Origin: Parvibaculum sp002684405
GTDB taxonomy: Bacteria > Pseudomonadota > Alphaproteobacteria > Parvibaculales > Parvibaculaceae
NCBI GenBank assembly: GCA_965140395.1
Contig: OZ223206.1
Coordinates: forward strand, 682,001-746,000
Length of the DNA: 64,000 nt
Reading direction: 5' to 3'
The notes below the pieces were generated by a model that had not been told where the DNA came from, made no database searches, and saw only the letters and a list, made by a program, of their open reading frames with translations. Positions 49,056-58,372 of the stretch are shown in pieces. The stretch's first letter is position 1. The number at the start of each line of letters is the position of its first letter. The position numbers were made by a program, and so were the translations under genes.

Positions 49056-50384
49056 TCAGAAAACTGTTTTGCCCGGGACCCATCCCGTCCCAGCCAAGGG
49101 AACCTGGGCCATCGCCGAGGCTTCGATCGTAAGCGCACAGAGATCTTCCGGTTCAAGATTGTGCACATGGCTCTTTCCGCAGGCACGCGCGATGGTCTGC
49201 GCTTCCAGCGTCATCACCTTCAGGTAATTGGCAAGGCGCCGTCCTGCCGCAACAGGATCCACGCGCTTCATGAGTTCCGTGTCCTGCGTGGAAATACCTG
49301 CCGGATCCGCCCCCTCGTGCCAGTCGTCATAAGCGCCTGCCGTGGAGCCCAGCGCCCGATATTCTTCTTCCCAACGGGGATCATTGTCGCCGATAGCCAC
49401 CAGCGCCGCTGTCCCGATAGAGACCGCGTCCGCGCCCAGCGCCAGCGCCTTGGCGACATCGGCGCCGTTTCGTATCCCACCGGAAATGACGAGCTGCACC
49501 TTGCGGTGCATGCCGAGATCCTGCAGCGCCTGCACGGCGGGCCGGATACAGGCGAGCGTCGGCTGCCCCACATGCTCGATGAAGACTTCCTGCGTCGCCG
49601 CCGTACCGCCCTGCATACCGTCCAGCACGACGACATCCGCACCGGCCTTCACCGCCAGCGCGGTGTCGTAATAGGGCCGCGCGCCGCCCACCTTGATATA
49701 GATGGGTTTTTCCCAATCGGTGATCTCGCGCAGTTCGAGGATCTTGATCTCCAGATCGTCCGGCCCCGTCCAGTCCGGGTGGCGGCAGGCGGAGCGCTGG
49801 TCGATGCCTTTGGGCAGCGTGCGCATTTCCGCCACGCGGTCTGAAATCTTCTGGCCAAGCAGCATGCCGCCGCCGCCGGGCTTCGCGCCCTGACCGACCA
49901 CGACTTCGATAGCATCGGCGCGCTTCAGGTCGCGCGGGTTCATGCCATAGCGCGACGGCAGATACTGATAGACGAGCATTTGCGAATGACCGCGCTCTTC
50001 CTCCGTCATGCCGCCGTCGCCGGTCGTGGTGGACGTACCGGCGATGGTTGCGCCGCGTCCAAGCGCTTCCTTTGCCCCGGCGGAGAGCGAGCCGAAGCTC
50101 ATGCCCGCAATGGTGATCGGAATCTTGAGTTCGATGGGCTTCTTCGCAAAGCGCGTGCCCAGCGTGACACTCGTCTCGCATTTCTCACGATAGCCTTCCA
50201 GCGGATAGCGCGACATGGAAGCGCCAAGAAACAGAAGGTCGTCGAAATGCGGCACGCGCCGCTTGGTGCCGCCGCCGCGAATGTCATAAATGCCGGTCGA
50301 CGCGGCACGCCGGATTTCCGACAGCGTGTAATCGTCGAAGGTTGCCGATTTGCGAGGCGTGGTGCGCGGTGTCTGATAGCTCAT
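49056..50384 (-). CDS. mgsC: N-methylglutamate synthase subunit C (GlxD-like, glutamate synthase FMN domain)
   Basis: A 442-residue protein matching the FMN-binding glutamate synthase domain: IAGMSFGSLSAGAKEALGRG, GQGAKPGGGGMLLGQKIS, VVLDGMQGGTAATQEVF, VISGGIRNGADVAKALALGADAVSIGTAAL in pieces. In N-methylglutamate synthase it is the catalytic large subunit. The ATG at 50384 has GAGG 8 bases upstream and follows the mgsB stop by 10 bases. Rhizobial name is glxD. Confidence 0.85.
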   Translation of the reverse strand: MSYQTPRTTPRKSATFDDYTLSEIRRAASTGIYDIRGGGTKRRVPHFDDLLFLGASMSRYPLEGYREKCETSVTLGTRFAKKPIELKIPITIAGMSFGSLSAGAKEALGRGATIAGTSTTTGDGGMTEEERGHSQMLVYQYLPSRYGMNPRDLKRADAIEVVVGQGAKPGGGGMLLGQKISDRVAEMRTLPKGIDQRSACRHPDWTGPDDLEIKILELREITDWEKPIYIKVGGARPYYDTALAVKAGADVVVLDGMQGGTAATQEVFIEHVGQPTLACIRPAVQALQDLGMHRKVQLVISGGIRNGADVAKALALGADAVSIGTAALVAIGDNDPRWEEEYRALGSTAGAYDDWHEGADPAGISTQDTELMKRVDPVAAGRRLANYLKVMTLEAQTIARACGKSHVHNLEPEDLCALTIEASAMAQVPLAGTGWVPGKTVF

Positions 50385-50394
50385 CTCGGTATCC

Positions 50395-51081
50395 TCAATA
50401 GGCGTCGGCGTTATCGACATCGAAATTGTAGAGCTTGCGTGCAGAGCCGTAGCGCGTGAACTCTTCCGGCTTCACATCCGTGATGCCCGCTTTCGACAGC
50501 AGGTTGCCGAGAAGCTCGATATGTTCGGGACGCATTTCCTTTTCGATGCAGTCCGCACCGAGGCTTTTGACGCTGCCACGCACGAAGAGCTTGGCTTCGT
50601 AAAGCGAGTCGCCCAGCGCATCGCCCGCATCGCCCAGCACCACCAGATTGCCCGACTGCGCCATGAAGGCGGACATGTGCCCGATATTGCCTTTGACGAC
50701 GATGTCCGCGCCCTTCATGGAAATGCCGCAGCGCGAGGACGCATTGCCTTCAATGACGAGGAGCCCGCCGCGCGAGGTCGCACCGGCATATTGGCTGGCG
50801 TTGCCTTTGATGAGGACACTGCCGGACATCATGTTTTCTGCAACGCCCGGGCCGGCCGATCCATGCACGGTGATCGAGGCCTGCTGGTTCATGCCGCCAC
50901 AATAATACCCCACACTTCCGTGGACGGATATTTCCAGCGGCGCATCCACGCCGACCGCAACCGCATGGCTCCCGCGCGGGTTGAGAATTTCCCACAGCTC
51001 GCCGCCCTCGTCCCGCCCCAGATCGTGGAGCGCCTGGTTGAGGTCGCGCAGCGATGCCGTTTCGAGGTCGATGGTGGGCAT
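50395..51081 (-). CDS. mgsB: N-methylglutamate synthase subunit B (GlxC-like)
   Basis: A 228-residue GXGXG-repeat protein equal to the C-terminal beta-helix domain of glutamate synthase: repeated units such as VGYYCGGMNQQASITVHGSA, GSVLIKGNASQYAGA, GADIVVKGNIGHMSAF. In the NMG synthase it is the structural subunit between amidotransferase and FMN parts. Its ATG overlaps the mgsA stop by one base (TAATG). Confidence 0.85.
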   Translation of the reverse strand: MPTIDLETASLRDLNQALHDLGRDEGGELWEILNPRGSHAVAVGVDAPLEISVHGSVGYYCGGMNQQASITVHGSAGPGVAENMMSGSVLIKGNASQYAGATSRGGLLVIEGNASSRCGISMKGADIVVKGNIGHMSAFMAQSGNLVVLGDAGDALGDSLYEAKLFVRGSVKSLGADCIEKEMRPEHIELLGNLLSKAGITDVKPEEFTRYGSARKLYNFDVDNADAY

Positions 51082-51980
51082 TACTGATGCTCCCAGAAAT
51101 AGACGGTGGCAGGCTCGGGTTCCCAGACCCGCGCCTCCTCAATGCCGGGCAGCCCGGCAAGCGCGCGGTATTCCGAACCGAAGGCAACATAACGATCGGT
51201 TTCGGCCATCACGGCTGGCTTGCACGCGATCGCATCGCGCACCACGCCGAAACCGTTTTTCGTGCCGACCACGAAGGTGAAGAATCCATCAAGATCGGAG
51301 AGCGCGCTTTCCAGCGCCGTGCCCAGATTCTTGCCCTTCTTCATCTCGGCGGTGAGATAGGCCGCCGCGACTTCGCTATCGTTTTCCGTTTCGAAATGCA
51401 TGCCATCGCGCGCAAGTTCGCGGCGCAGATTATTGTGGTTCGACAGCGAACCGTTATGCACCAGGCATTGGTCCGCGCCTGTCGAGAAGGGATGCGCGCC
51501 CATTGTCGTGACGGCGGATTCCGTTGCCATGCGCGTGTGTCCCACGCCATGCGTGCCGCTCATGCCCGACAAGCCGAAGCGCTGAACGACGCTCGCAGGC
51601 AGGCCCGCTTCCTTGTAGATCTCGATGGCCTCCCCCACGCTCATGATCCGGAGCGTGGGATGGTTTTCAGCGAGCAGATTGCGCGCCGCCTCCATCGCCG
51701 CCTCATCCACCGTGATGACGGCGTGCGTGTTGTTCGGCGCCACGGAAACGTCGTCGCCCAGCACCGCCTTCAGGCTATCTTCGAGACCTGCGAAATCCGT
51801 CTCCGGATCGGCCGACTGCACGGTGATCTTCACCTTCCCGTCGGCGGCGTCGCCATAGATCGCCATGCCGGCGCTGTCGGGCCCGCGATCCGTCATGATC
51901 ACCAGCATTTCCGACAGCATGCGTCCGAGCTGTGGCTCAAGCTCCCGGTCTTTCAGAAACAATCCAACAATGCCGCACAT
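51081..51980 (-). CDS. mgsA: N-methylglutamate synthase subunit A (GlxB-like, class II amidotransferase)
   Basis: A 299-residue class II glutamine amidotransferase. The ATG at 51980 begins MCGIVGLFL, so Cys2 is the N-terminal nucleophile once Met is removed; the longer frame (MIQTQDRRV) would block it. Further motifs: TDRGPDSAGMAIYGD, GTHGVGHTRMATES, HNGSLSNHNNLRREL and END near SEVAAAYLTAE. It provides the ammonia or methylamine-transfer part of the three-gene synthase. It is the first gene of the minus-strand operon mgsABC-glnT-purU. Confidence 0.88.
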   Translation of the reverse strand: MCGIVGLFLKDRELEPQLGRMLSEMLVIMTDRGPDSAGMAIYGDAADGKVKITVQSADPETDFAGLEDSLKAVLGDDVSVAPNNTHAVITVDEAAMEAARNLLAENHPTLRIMSVGEAIEIYKEAGLPASVVQRFGLSGMSGTHGVGHTRMATESAVTTMGAHPFSTGADQCLVHNGSLSNHNNLRRELARDGMHFETENDSEVAAAYLTAEMKKGKNLGTALESALSDLDGFFTFVVGTKNGFGVVRDAIACKPAVMAETDRYVAFGSEYRALAGLPGIEEARVWEPEPATVYFWEHQ

Positions 51981-52047
51981 AGTGCTCACTCTCCGATCCT
52001 GCGTCTGGATCAAGAGCTAGCAGGTCCGGGAAACAAATTCAACTATT

Positions 52048-52064
52048 AGGAAATAATTTTTCCT
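52048..52064. promoter_or_regulatory. Inverted repeat upstream of mgsA
   Basis: AGGAAA (52048-52053) and TTTCCT (52059-52064) flank TAATT, in the 105-base gap between the XRE-cupin gene and mgsA, on an AT-rich stretch with further GAAAA/TTTTC elements. A related but less perfect GAAAA/TTTCC element is at 52802-52813, upstream of the XRE-cupin gene. Both are candidate sites for that regulator. Confidence 0.45.
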
Positions 52065-52085
52065 GTGAGAAAACTTTTGGACCGG

Positions 52086-52739
52086 TCAGCGCTGGGGATA
52101 AGCGATGATGGAGATGTATCGGATGGGAAACTTCCGCAGCTTGTTCGGCCCATGGGGCGAATCCGCATCGAAGAAGAGGCTGTCCCCCGGTTCCATGTTG
52201 AAAGTCTGGTCGCCATGGCGGTATTCGACCTCCCCTTCCAGCAGGTAGATGAGTTCGATCCCTTCATGCTGGAAGGCGGGAAAAGTGTCGGACTCCGCCG
52301 TCAGCGTCAGTTCATAGGGTTCGACGACCACGCCGCTCGTGTTGTTCTCGATGTAGCCGAGCAGGCGATACTGGTGGCCGGCGCGGGTGCCGCGGCGTTC
52401 GATCTCGACGCCTTCGCCTTTTTTCACGAAGACCGCGTTGCGCGGCTCTTCATAGCTGCGGAAGAAATCGGTGACGGGCACGCCCAGCGCGCGGGAAAGC
52501 GCCTGAAGCGTCGCCAGCGAGGCGGAGGTGTTGCCGTTCTCGATCTTCGACAGCATGCCGACGGAAATGCCGGTGGCCTGCCCCAGATCGGCGACGGTCA
52601 GGCCCAGCTTCTTGCGCAGGCGGCGAACCTCGTGGCCGATGGCGATCTCGAGGTTCTTTTCCTTCTCCGCTTTGACCGAGTGGGGATCCTGGGTGAACTT
52701 CGGGTTTGCTTCGTTTTCCGCCGCCTTCTTGCGTGCCAT
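52086..52739 (-). CDS. XRE-family regulator with cupin domain (NMG locus)
   Basis: A 217-residue regulator. The helix-turn-helix covers about residues 30-90 (VRRLRKKLGLTVADLGQATG, VGMLSKIENGNTSASLATLQ), and a C-terminal cupin about residues 140-215 (ELIYLLEGEVEYRHGDQTFN, PGDSLFFDADSPHGPNKLR). Regulators of this type commonly govern glutamine-synthetase-like and amine-degrading genes. It lies between mgsA and the GlxA gene on the same strand and probably represses the mgs operon and itself. Confidence 0.9.
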   Translation of the reverse strand: MARKKAAENEANPKFTQDPHSVKAEKEKNLEIAIGHEVRRLRKKLGLTVADLGQATGISVGMLSKIENGNTSASLATLQALSRALGVPVTDFFRSYEEPRNAVFVKKGEGVEIERRGTRAGHQYRLLGYIENNTSGVVVEPYELTLTAESDTFPAFQHEGIELIYLLEGEVEYRHGDQTFNMEPGDSLFFDADSPHGPNKLRKFPIRYISIIAYPQR

Positions 52740-52825
52740 GGCCCCCGGCTCTCCTGCTCACTGTGACTTGTCCACCCGATGCGGGCTTTCACCACAGTAG
52801 AGAAAATGTTTCCGCTGAGTAAACC

Positions 52826-53770
52826 CTATCCGCGCGTGGGCTGGCGGTCCGCGCGCGGGGTCACGCCCATTTCGGCGCGGTAGACCCGCGAAAAATGGCT
52901 CGCGCTGGCAAACCCTGTTGCCATGGCGACTTCGGCAACGGACATGGCGCTCTGGCGCAGAAGACGACGGGCATGCTCCAGCCGCATGCGCCGATAGACG
53001 GCCTGGAAGGTCGTGCCCATTTCGCCTGCGAAGAGCCGATCGAGATGGCGCGGGGTTATCCCCGCAAACGCAGCCATGGCGGCGCGATCCATGGGCTGCT
53101 CGAGCGTCGTTTCCATCTTTTCAAGGAGCGTCAGCAGCCTGGGGTGATGCGTGCCATAGGTCTCCGCGCGCGAGGCCCGCTGAGCGCCGGAGGCTTCCTC
53201 GATATGCGTGTGGAGATACCAGTCGGAGACACGCCGCGCGAAATCCGCGCCCAGCCGCTCGGCAATGACGGCGCTCATCATGTCGAGCGGGGCGATACCG
53301 CCACCGCAGGTGATGCAGTTGCCGTCGATCACATATCGGGCGCGCTCGGGCACGAGGTCAGGGAAAGCCTCCATCAGGGCCGGGGCATGTTCCCAATGGA
53401 TGGTGAAGCGGCGATTGGCGAGCACGCCCGCCTCGGCCAGCAGATAGGGCCCGCCGGAGATGCCGCCGATGCGGACCCCTTCGCGCGTCAGACGGCGAAG
53501 CGCCGCCGCGATCTCCGGGCTCTTCCAATCCGCCGGGCCGCCGCCCGCGCAGACGAAGATCGTGTGAAGACCTTTGCCCGCCTTCGCCAGCTTTTCGGTC
53601 GGTACGCATACGCCCGACGAGCTTTCCACCATGCCGCCCGCAACCGAGAACGCCTCGACCCGGTAGAGCTCTTTCCCCGCCAATATGTTTGCCGCGCGCA
53701 ATGGCTCCGTCGCCGCGGCGAAGGACATCAGCGCAAAACCGGGCAGAAGGATGAAGCCATAGGTCTGCAT
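52826..53770 (-). CDS. glxA: GlxA-family AraC regulator (DJ-1/PfpI domain)
   Basis: A 314-residue GlxA-type regulator. The N-terminal class I glutamine amidotransferase-like domain (YGFILLPGFALMSFAAATEPL, FVCAGGG, GISGGPYLLAEAGVL) lacks the usual catalytic Cys at its elbow (ISGGP). The C-terminal AraC helix-turn-helix is MAAFAGITPRHLDRLFAGEMG plus VAEVAMATGFASASHFSRVY. GlxA regulators govern betaine and amine catabolism in related bacteria. It is divergent from mgdA, with a 9-base direct repeat of 21-base period between them. Confidence 0.9.
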   Translation of the reverse strand: MQTYGFILLPGFALMSFAAATEPLRAANILAGKELYRVEAFSVAGGMVESSSGVCVPTEKLAKAGKGLHTIFVCAGGGPADWKSPEIAAALRRLTREGVRIGGISGGPYLLAEAGVLANRRFTIHWEHAPALMEAFPDLVPERARYVIDGNCITCGGGIAPLDMMSAVIAERLGADFARRVSDWYLHTHIEEASGAQRASRAETYGTHHPRLLTLLEKMETTLEQPMDRAAMAAFAGITPRHLDRLFAGEMGTTFQAVYRRMRLEHARRLLRQSAMSVAEVAMATGFASASHFSRVYRAEMGVTPRADRQPTRG

Positions 53771-53789
53771 GGGCGGTTTCCGGACACAA

Positions 53790-53819
53790 AGTCTCTTACA
53801 TACTTTTTTCAGTCTCTTA
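53790..53819. promoter_or_regulatory. Direct repeats between glxA and mgdA
   Basis: AGTCTCTTA occurs twice (53790-53798 and 53811-53819) with starts 21 bases apart, two helical turns. Direct repeats of this period are the usual site type of AraC-family regulators. They lie between the divergent glxA and mgdA genes (64 bases before the mgdA ATG), so control of both promoters by the GlxA protein is likely. Confidence 0.6.
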
Positions 53820-53882
53820 TGGGCAAGTCAAGGCGCACGCCACCCGCCATGATTTCCGGCAGACCTCAAGCGGAAGAGAGCG

Positions 53883-55133
53883 ATGCGCTATTCGGCCCTG
53901 TCGATTTTCCTCAATGCGCTCGGCGGCAACCGGCACTGGCAGCCCGCATGGCGGGAGCCGGAGCCGAAGCCCCATTACGACGTGGTGATCGTGGGCGGCG
54001 GCGGGCACGGGCTTGCCACCGCCTACTACCTCGCCAAGGTGTTTGGCGTGCGCAACATTGCTGTGCTGGAGAAAAGCTATCTCGGCTCGGGCAATATCGG
54101 CCGCAACACGACCATCATCCGCTCCAATTACCTGCTTGAGGGGAACCAGCCCTTCTACGAATTCTCGCTGAAGCTGTGGGAAGGGCTGGAACAGGATTTC
54201 AATTTCAACGCCATGGTCTCGCAGCGCGGCGTGCTGAACCTCTATCATTCCGATGCGCAGCGCGACGCCTATACGCGACGAGGCAATGCCATGCTGCTCT
54301 CGGGCGCGGATGCGGAACTGCTCGACCGCGACGACGTACGCCGCATGCTGCCCTTTCTCGATTTCAACAACGCGCGCTTCCCCATACGCGGCGGCCTGTT
54401 GCAGCGCCGCGGCGGCACGGTGCGCCATGACGCGGTCGCCTGGGGCTATGCGCGCGGTGCGGATGCACTTGGCGTCGACATCATCCAGCATTGCGAGGTC
54501 ACCGGCATTCGCCGCGAGGGCGACCGGGTGACCGGCGTCGAAACGACCAGAGGCACGATCGGCTGCGGCAAGCTCGCTCTTTCCACCGCCGGACATTCCA
54601 GCGTCACCGCCTCCCTAGCGGGACTGCGCCTGCCGGTCGAAAGCCATGTGCTGCAGGCTTTCGTCTCGGAAGGGCTCAAGCCTTTCGTCGACAATGTCGT
54701 GACCTTTGGTGCGGGGCACTTCTATGTTTCGCAGTCCGACAAGGGCGGGCTCGTCTTCGGTGGCGACATCGACGGCTACAACTCTTACGCGCGGCGCGGC
54801 AACCTCGCCACGGTCGAACATGTGATGGAAGCGGGTGTCGCCATGATCCCCGGTCTCTCCCGTATTCGCGCCCTCAGAAGCTGGGGCGGCATCGTAGACA
54901 TGACGATGGACGGCTCGCCCATCATCGACAAGACGCACCTGCCCAATCTCTACCTCAATGCCGGCTGGAACTATGGAGGCTTCAAGGCAACGCCTGCGGC
55001 GGGCTGGTGCTTTGCGCATCTGATCGCAAGGGACGCGCCGCATGAAATCGCCACCGCCTATCGCCTAGACCGCTTCGCGCGCGGCTATCTCATCGACGAG
55101 CGCGGCGCGGGCGCGCAGGCCAATCTTCACTAG
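53883..55133 (+). CDS. mgdA: N-methylglutamate dehydrogenase subunit A (sarcosine oxidase beta-like)
   Basis: A 416-residue FAD protein of the SoxB type: VVIVGGGGHGLATAYYLAKVFG, the covalent-flavin region LGSGNIGRNTTIIRSNYLL, and a closing GGFKATPAAGWCFAHLIA. GGAAGAGAG lies before the ATG. It is the flavin subunit where N-methylglutamate would be oxidised to glutamate. It begins the four-gene mgdABCD unit. Sarcosine oxidase is the closest alternative; the nearby mgs genes favour NMG. Confidence 0.87.
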   Translation: MRYSALSIFLNALGGNRHWQPAWREPEPKPHYDVVIVGGGGHGLATAYYLAKVFGVRNIAVLEKSYLGSGNIGRNTTIIRSNYLLEGNQPFYEFSLKLWEGLEQDFNFNAMVSQRGVLNLYHSDAQRDAYTRRGNAMLLSGADAELLDRDDVRRMLPFLDFNNARFPIRGGLLQRRGGTVRHDAVAWGYARGADALGVDIIQHCEVTGIRREGDRVTGVETTRGTIGCGKLALSTAGHSSVTASLAGLRLPVESHVLQAFVSEGLKPFVDNVVTFGAGHFYVSQSDKGGLVFGGDIDGYNSYARRGNLATVEHVMEAGVAMIPGLSRIRALRSWGGIVDMTMDGSPIIDKTHLPNLYLNAGWNYGGFKATPAAGWCFAHLIARDAPHEIATAYRLDRFARGYLIDERGAGAQANLH

Positions 55134-55142
55134 GAGCCGGAT

Positions 55143-55418
55143 ATGGCAAGCCTCATTCCTTGTCCGCATTGCGGCATGCGCCCGAAAGAGGAATTCACCA
55201 TCAAGGGAAGCGCCGACGTTGCAAGGCCCGCACCGGAAGCAGGCACGCAAGACTGGCTCGACTATGTCTATCTGCGCGAGAACCCGATGGGGCGGCTCAG
55301 CGAATATTGGCACCACGCCTCCGGCTGCCGCCGATGGCTTGTCGTCTCGCGCGACAGCGTGAGCCATGACATCTACAGCGTGCAGGATGCCGCGCAGGCA
55401 AAGGGAGGCGGGGCATGA
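55143..55418 (+). CDS. mgdB: N-methylglutamate dehydrogenase subunit B (sarcosine oxidase delta-like)
   Basis: A 91-residue SoxD-type subunit. It holds the zinc motif CPHCGMRP near the N-terminus plus later H and C (EYWHHASGCRRWLVVSRD). The delta subunit stabilises the complex. AGGAG lies before its ATG, 9 bases after mgdA. Its stop overlaps the mgdC ATG as ATGA. Confidence 0.9.
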   Translation: MASLIPCPHCGMRPKEEFTIKGSADVARPAPEAGTQDWLDYVYLRENPMGRLSEYWHHASGCRRWLVVSRDSVSHDIYSVQDAAQAKGGGA

Positions 55419-58372
55419 CGGCGTACCGGCTCGCCATGGGCGGTCTCGTCGACCGCAACCGCCCTGTCGGCTTCAGCTTCGACGGCAAGCGCATGCAGGG
55501 ATATGAGGGCGATACGCTCGCTTCCGCCCTGCTGGCCAACGGGCAGACGCTCGTCGGACGCAGTTTCAAATATCACCGTCCGCGCGGCATCCTCACCGCC
55601 GGCGCGGCGGAGCCCAATGCGCTGGTAACGCTCGGCCGGGATGGACGGACGGAGGCCAATTGCCGTGCGACCATGGTGGAGCTTCACGAAGGGCTCGAGG
55701 CCCGAAGCCAGAATTGCTGGCCGTCGCTCACACATGACATCGGCGCGGTGAACCAGCTTGCCGCGCCCTTTCTCGGCGCGGGCTTCTACTACAAGACTTT
55801 CATGTGGCCCGGCGCTTTCTGGGAGAAAGTGTATGAGCCCGCCATCCGCCGTGCAGCAGGGCTCGGGCGCGCCAGCTACGAGGCCGATCCCGACCGCTAT
55901 GAAAAAGCCTGGGCGCATTGCGACCTGCTGGTGATCGGCGCGGGCCCAACCGGACTTGCCGCGGCGCTCACCGCCGCCCGTGCGGGCGCGCGTGTGATCC
56001 TTGCCGACGAACAGTCAAGGATAGGCGGATCGCTGCTGAGCGAGAGCGGCGAGATCTACGGCACGACCGCCCCCGCTTTCGTGGAGGCATGCCTCGCGGA
56101 ACTTTCATCCCTCGACAATGTAACGCTGATGCCGCGCAGCACGGTTTTCGGCTGGTATGACGACAATGTCTTCGGCGTTGTGGAGCGCGTGCAGAAACAT
56201 ACCGCCGCCCCCGACCCGAACCGGCCCGTCGAACGGCTCTGGCGGGTCGCCGCGAAACAGGCCGTGCTGGCGACCGGCGCGGAAGAACGCCCGCTTGTTT
56301 TCGGCGGGAACGACCGTCCCGGCGTGATGATGGCGGGTGCCATGCGGAGCTACGCCAATCGCTATGGCGTGGCGGCGGGCGAGCGCGTGGCCGTCTTCAC
56401 CAACGGGCTTTCCGGCTATCGCACAGCGCACGATCTCGAGCGGCTTGGGGTCGAGGTCGCGGCAATCGTCGATCCGCATGAGACGCCCATCAACTACGAA
56501 GGCAAGGCGCGCCTCATCCGCAATGCCGTCGTGGCAGAAACGAAGGGCGGCAAAGCGCTTTCTTCTATCGAGGTTCGGCAGGACGGAAAATCGGAGATGA
56601 TCGCCGTCGATGCGCTTGCCATGTCGGGCGGATGGAGCCCTATCATCCATCTTGCCTGCCATCGCGGCGCAAGGCCGGTCTGGTCCGAGGCCCATGCGGC
56701 TTTCCTCGCGCCTGACGGTCTGAAAGGCCTGACGGTGGCAGGCGCGGCGGCGGGACGAGCGACGACGGAATCCTGCCTGGCGGATGGCGAAGCTCATGCG
56801 CGGGAAATACTCCAGTCCCTCGGACTTTCAACCGCTGCGCCCGCCTTCGGACAACGGCATGAGGACGATGAAAAAGCGGTACCCTCCTTCTGGTATGTCG
56901 CCAATTCCAGCGGCAAGGCCTTTGTCGACTTTCAGAACGATGTGCATCTGAAGGATCTGCAGCTCGCCACGCGCGAAGGCTATGGTCATGTCGAACATGC
57001 CAAGCGCTACACGACGAACGGCATGGCGACGGATCAGGGCAAGCTTTCCAATGTGAATGCCATCGGCATTCTGGCAGGCGAGCGAGGCGTTTCGCCTGGC
57101 GAGATCGGGACGACGACCTTCCGGCCCTTCTATACGCCGGTTTCTTTCGGCGCGTTCGCCGGCGCGCATCGCGCGGAACATTTCCAGCCCGTACGTCACT
57201 CGCCGCTGCACCAATGGGCCAAAAAGCGCGACGCGGTCTTCGTGGAGACCGGCCAGTGGTATCGCTCGCAGTATTTTCCGCAAAGCGGCGAAACGCATTG
57301 GCGCGAAAGCGTGGACCGGGAGGCGAAAGCGGTGCGCTCATCGGTAGGGCTCTGCGATGTCTCCACCCTCGGCAAGATCGAGATTACGGGTGCGGATGCG
57401 GCGGAGTTCCTGAACCAGGTCTATTGCAATGCCTTTCTGAAGCTGCCGGTGGGCAAGGCGCGCTACGGCATCATGTTGCGCGAGGATGGCTTCATCTATG
57501 ACGATGGCACGACGAGCCGGCTTGGCGACAATCACTTCTTCATGACGACGACCACGGCACTTGCGGCGGGCGTGCTGGCGCATCTGGAGTTCTGCGCACA
57601 GGCGCTCTGGCCCGAGCTCGATGTGCATCTCGCCTCGGCGACCGACCAATGGGCACAGATGGCGATTGCAGGGCCCCATGCGCGCAAGGTGCTGGAACAG
57701 ATCGTCGATGAGGATATTTCCAACGAGGCGTTCCCCTTCCTCGCCGCGCGGGAGGTAACCCTCTTCGGTGGTGCGCTTCGCGGTCGGCTTTTCCGCATTT
57801 CCTTTTCCGGCGAACTCGCCTTCGAGCTGGCCGTGCCCGCGGGCTTTGGCGAACCGGTCGCCGAGAGGCTGATGGAGGCAGGCGCTTCCTTCGGTATCAC
57901 GCCTTACGGCACGGAAGCGCTCGGCGTGCTGCGCATCGAGAAAGGGCATGTCACCCATGCCGAAATCGACGGGCGCGTGACGCCGAGCGACCTTGGCATG
58001 GGGCGGATGGTCTCTGCGAAGAAGCCCGATTTCATTGGCCGCGCCCTGCTGAGGCGCGAGGGGCTCACCGATCCCGACCGACCGCAACTCGTGGGGCTGA
58101 CACCGCTCGACCCGTCGGAGTCTTTCGGCAGCGGGGCGCATATCTTCAATCCGGACGACACGCCAGACATGAGCAGCGATCTCGGTCATGTGACCTCGAC
58201 CTGCTTCTCGCCCCATCTCGGCCACACGATCGGGCTGGCGCTGGTGAAACACGGGTCCGAGCGGTATGGCGAGGAAGTGATCGTCTGGAACGGCGTGAAG
58301 AAGGAAACAACGCGCGCCCTGCTCTGTGCGCCGGTCTTCGTCGATCCGGAGAATGAGAGGCTTCATGTCTGA
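55415..58372 (+). CDS. mgdC: N-methylglutamate dehydrogenase subunit C (sarcosine oxidase alpha-like)
   Basis: A 985-residue SoxA-type subunit. Residues about 15-100 form the N-terminal ferredoxin-like domain (FKYHRPRGILTAG). The NAD/FAD domain starts near residue 170 (LLVIGAGPTGLAAALTAARA) with ATGAEERPLVFGGNDRPGVM inside. The C-terminal aminomethyltransferase (GcvT) domain runs from about residue 590 to the end and should transfer the C1 unit to tetrahydrofolate. Length matches the family. It is coupled to both neighbours by overlaps. Confidence 0.88.
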   Translation: MTAYRLAMGGLVDRNRPVGFSFDGKRMQGYEGDTLASALLANGQTLVGRSFKYHRPRGILTAGAAEPNALVTLGRDGRTEANCRATMVELHEGLEARSQNCWPSLTHDIGAVNQLAAPFLGAGFYYKTFMWPGAFWEKVYEPAIRRAAGLGRASYEADPDRYEKAWAHCDLLVIGAGPTGLAAALTAARAGARVILADEQSRIGGSLLSESGEIYGTTAPAFVEACLAELSSLDNVTLMPRSTVFGWYDDNVFGVVERVQKHTAAPDPNRPVERLWRVAAKQAVLATGAEERPLVFGGNDRPGVMMAGAMRSYANRYGVAAGERVAVFTNGLSGYRTAHDLERLGVEVAAIVDPHETPINYEGKARLIRNAVVAETKGGKALSSIEVRQDGKSEMIAVDALAMSGGWSPIIHLACHRGARPVWSEAHAAFLAPDGLKGLTVAGAAAGRATTESCLADGEAHAREILQSLGLSTAAPAFGQRHEDDEKAVPSFWYVANSSGKAFVDFQNDVHLKDLQLATREGYGHVEHAKRYTTNGMATDQGKLSNVNAIGILAGERGVSPGEIGTTTFRPFYTPVSFGAFAGAHRAEHFQPVRHSPLHQWAKKRDAVFVETGQWYRSQYFPQSGETHWRESVDREAKAVRSSVGLCDVSTLGKIEITGADAAEFLNQVYCNAFLKLPVGKARYGIMLREDGFIYDDGTTSRLGDNHFFMTTTTALAAGVLAHLEFCAQALWPELDVHLASATDQWAQMAIAGPHARKVLEQIVDEDISNEAFPFLAAREVTLFGGALRGRLFRISFSGELAFELAVPAGFGEPVAERLMEAGASFGITPYGTEALGVLRIEKGHVTHAEIDGRVTPSDLGMGRMVSAKKPDFIGRALLRREGLTDPDRPQLVGLTPLDPSESFGSGAHIFNPDDTPDMSSDLGHVTSTCFSPHLGHTIGLALVKHGSERYGEEVIVWNGVKKETTRALLCAPVFVDPENERLHV

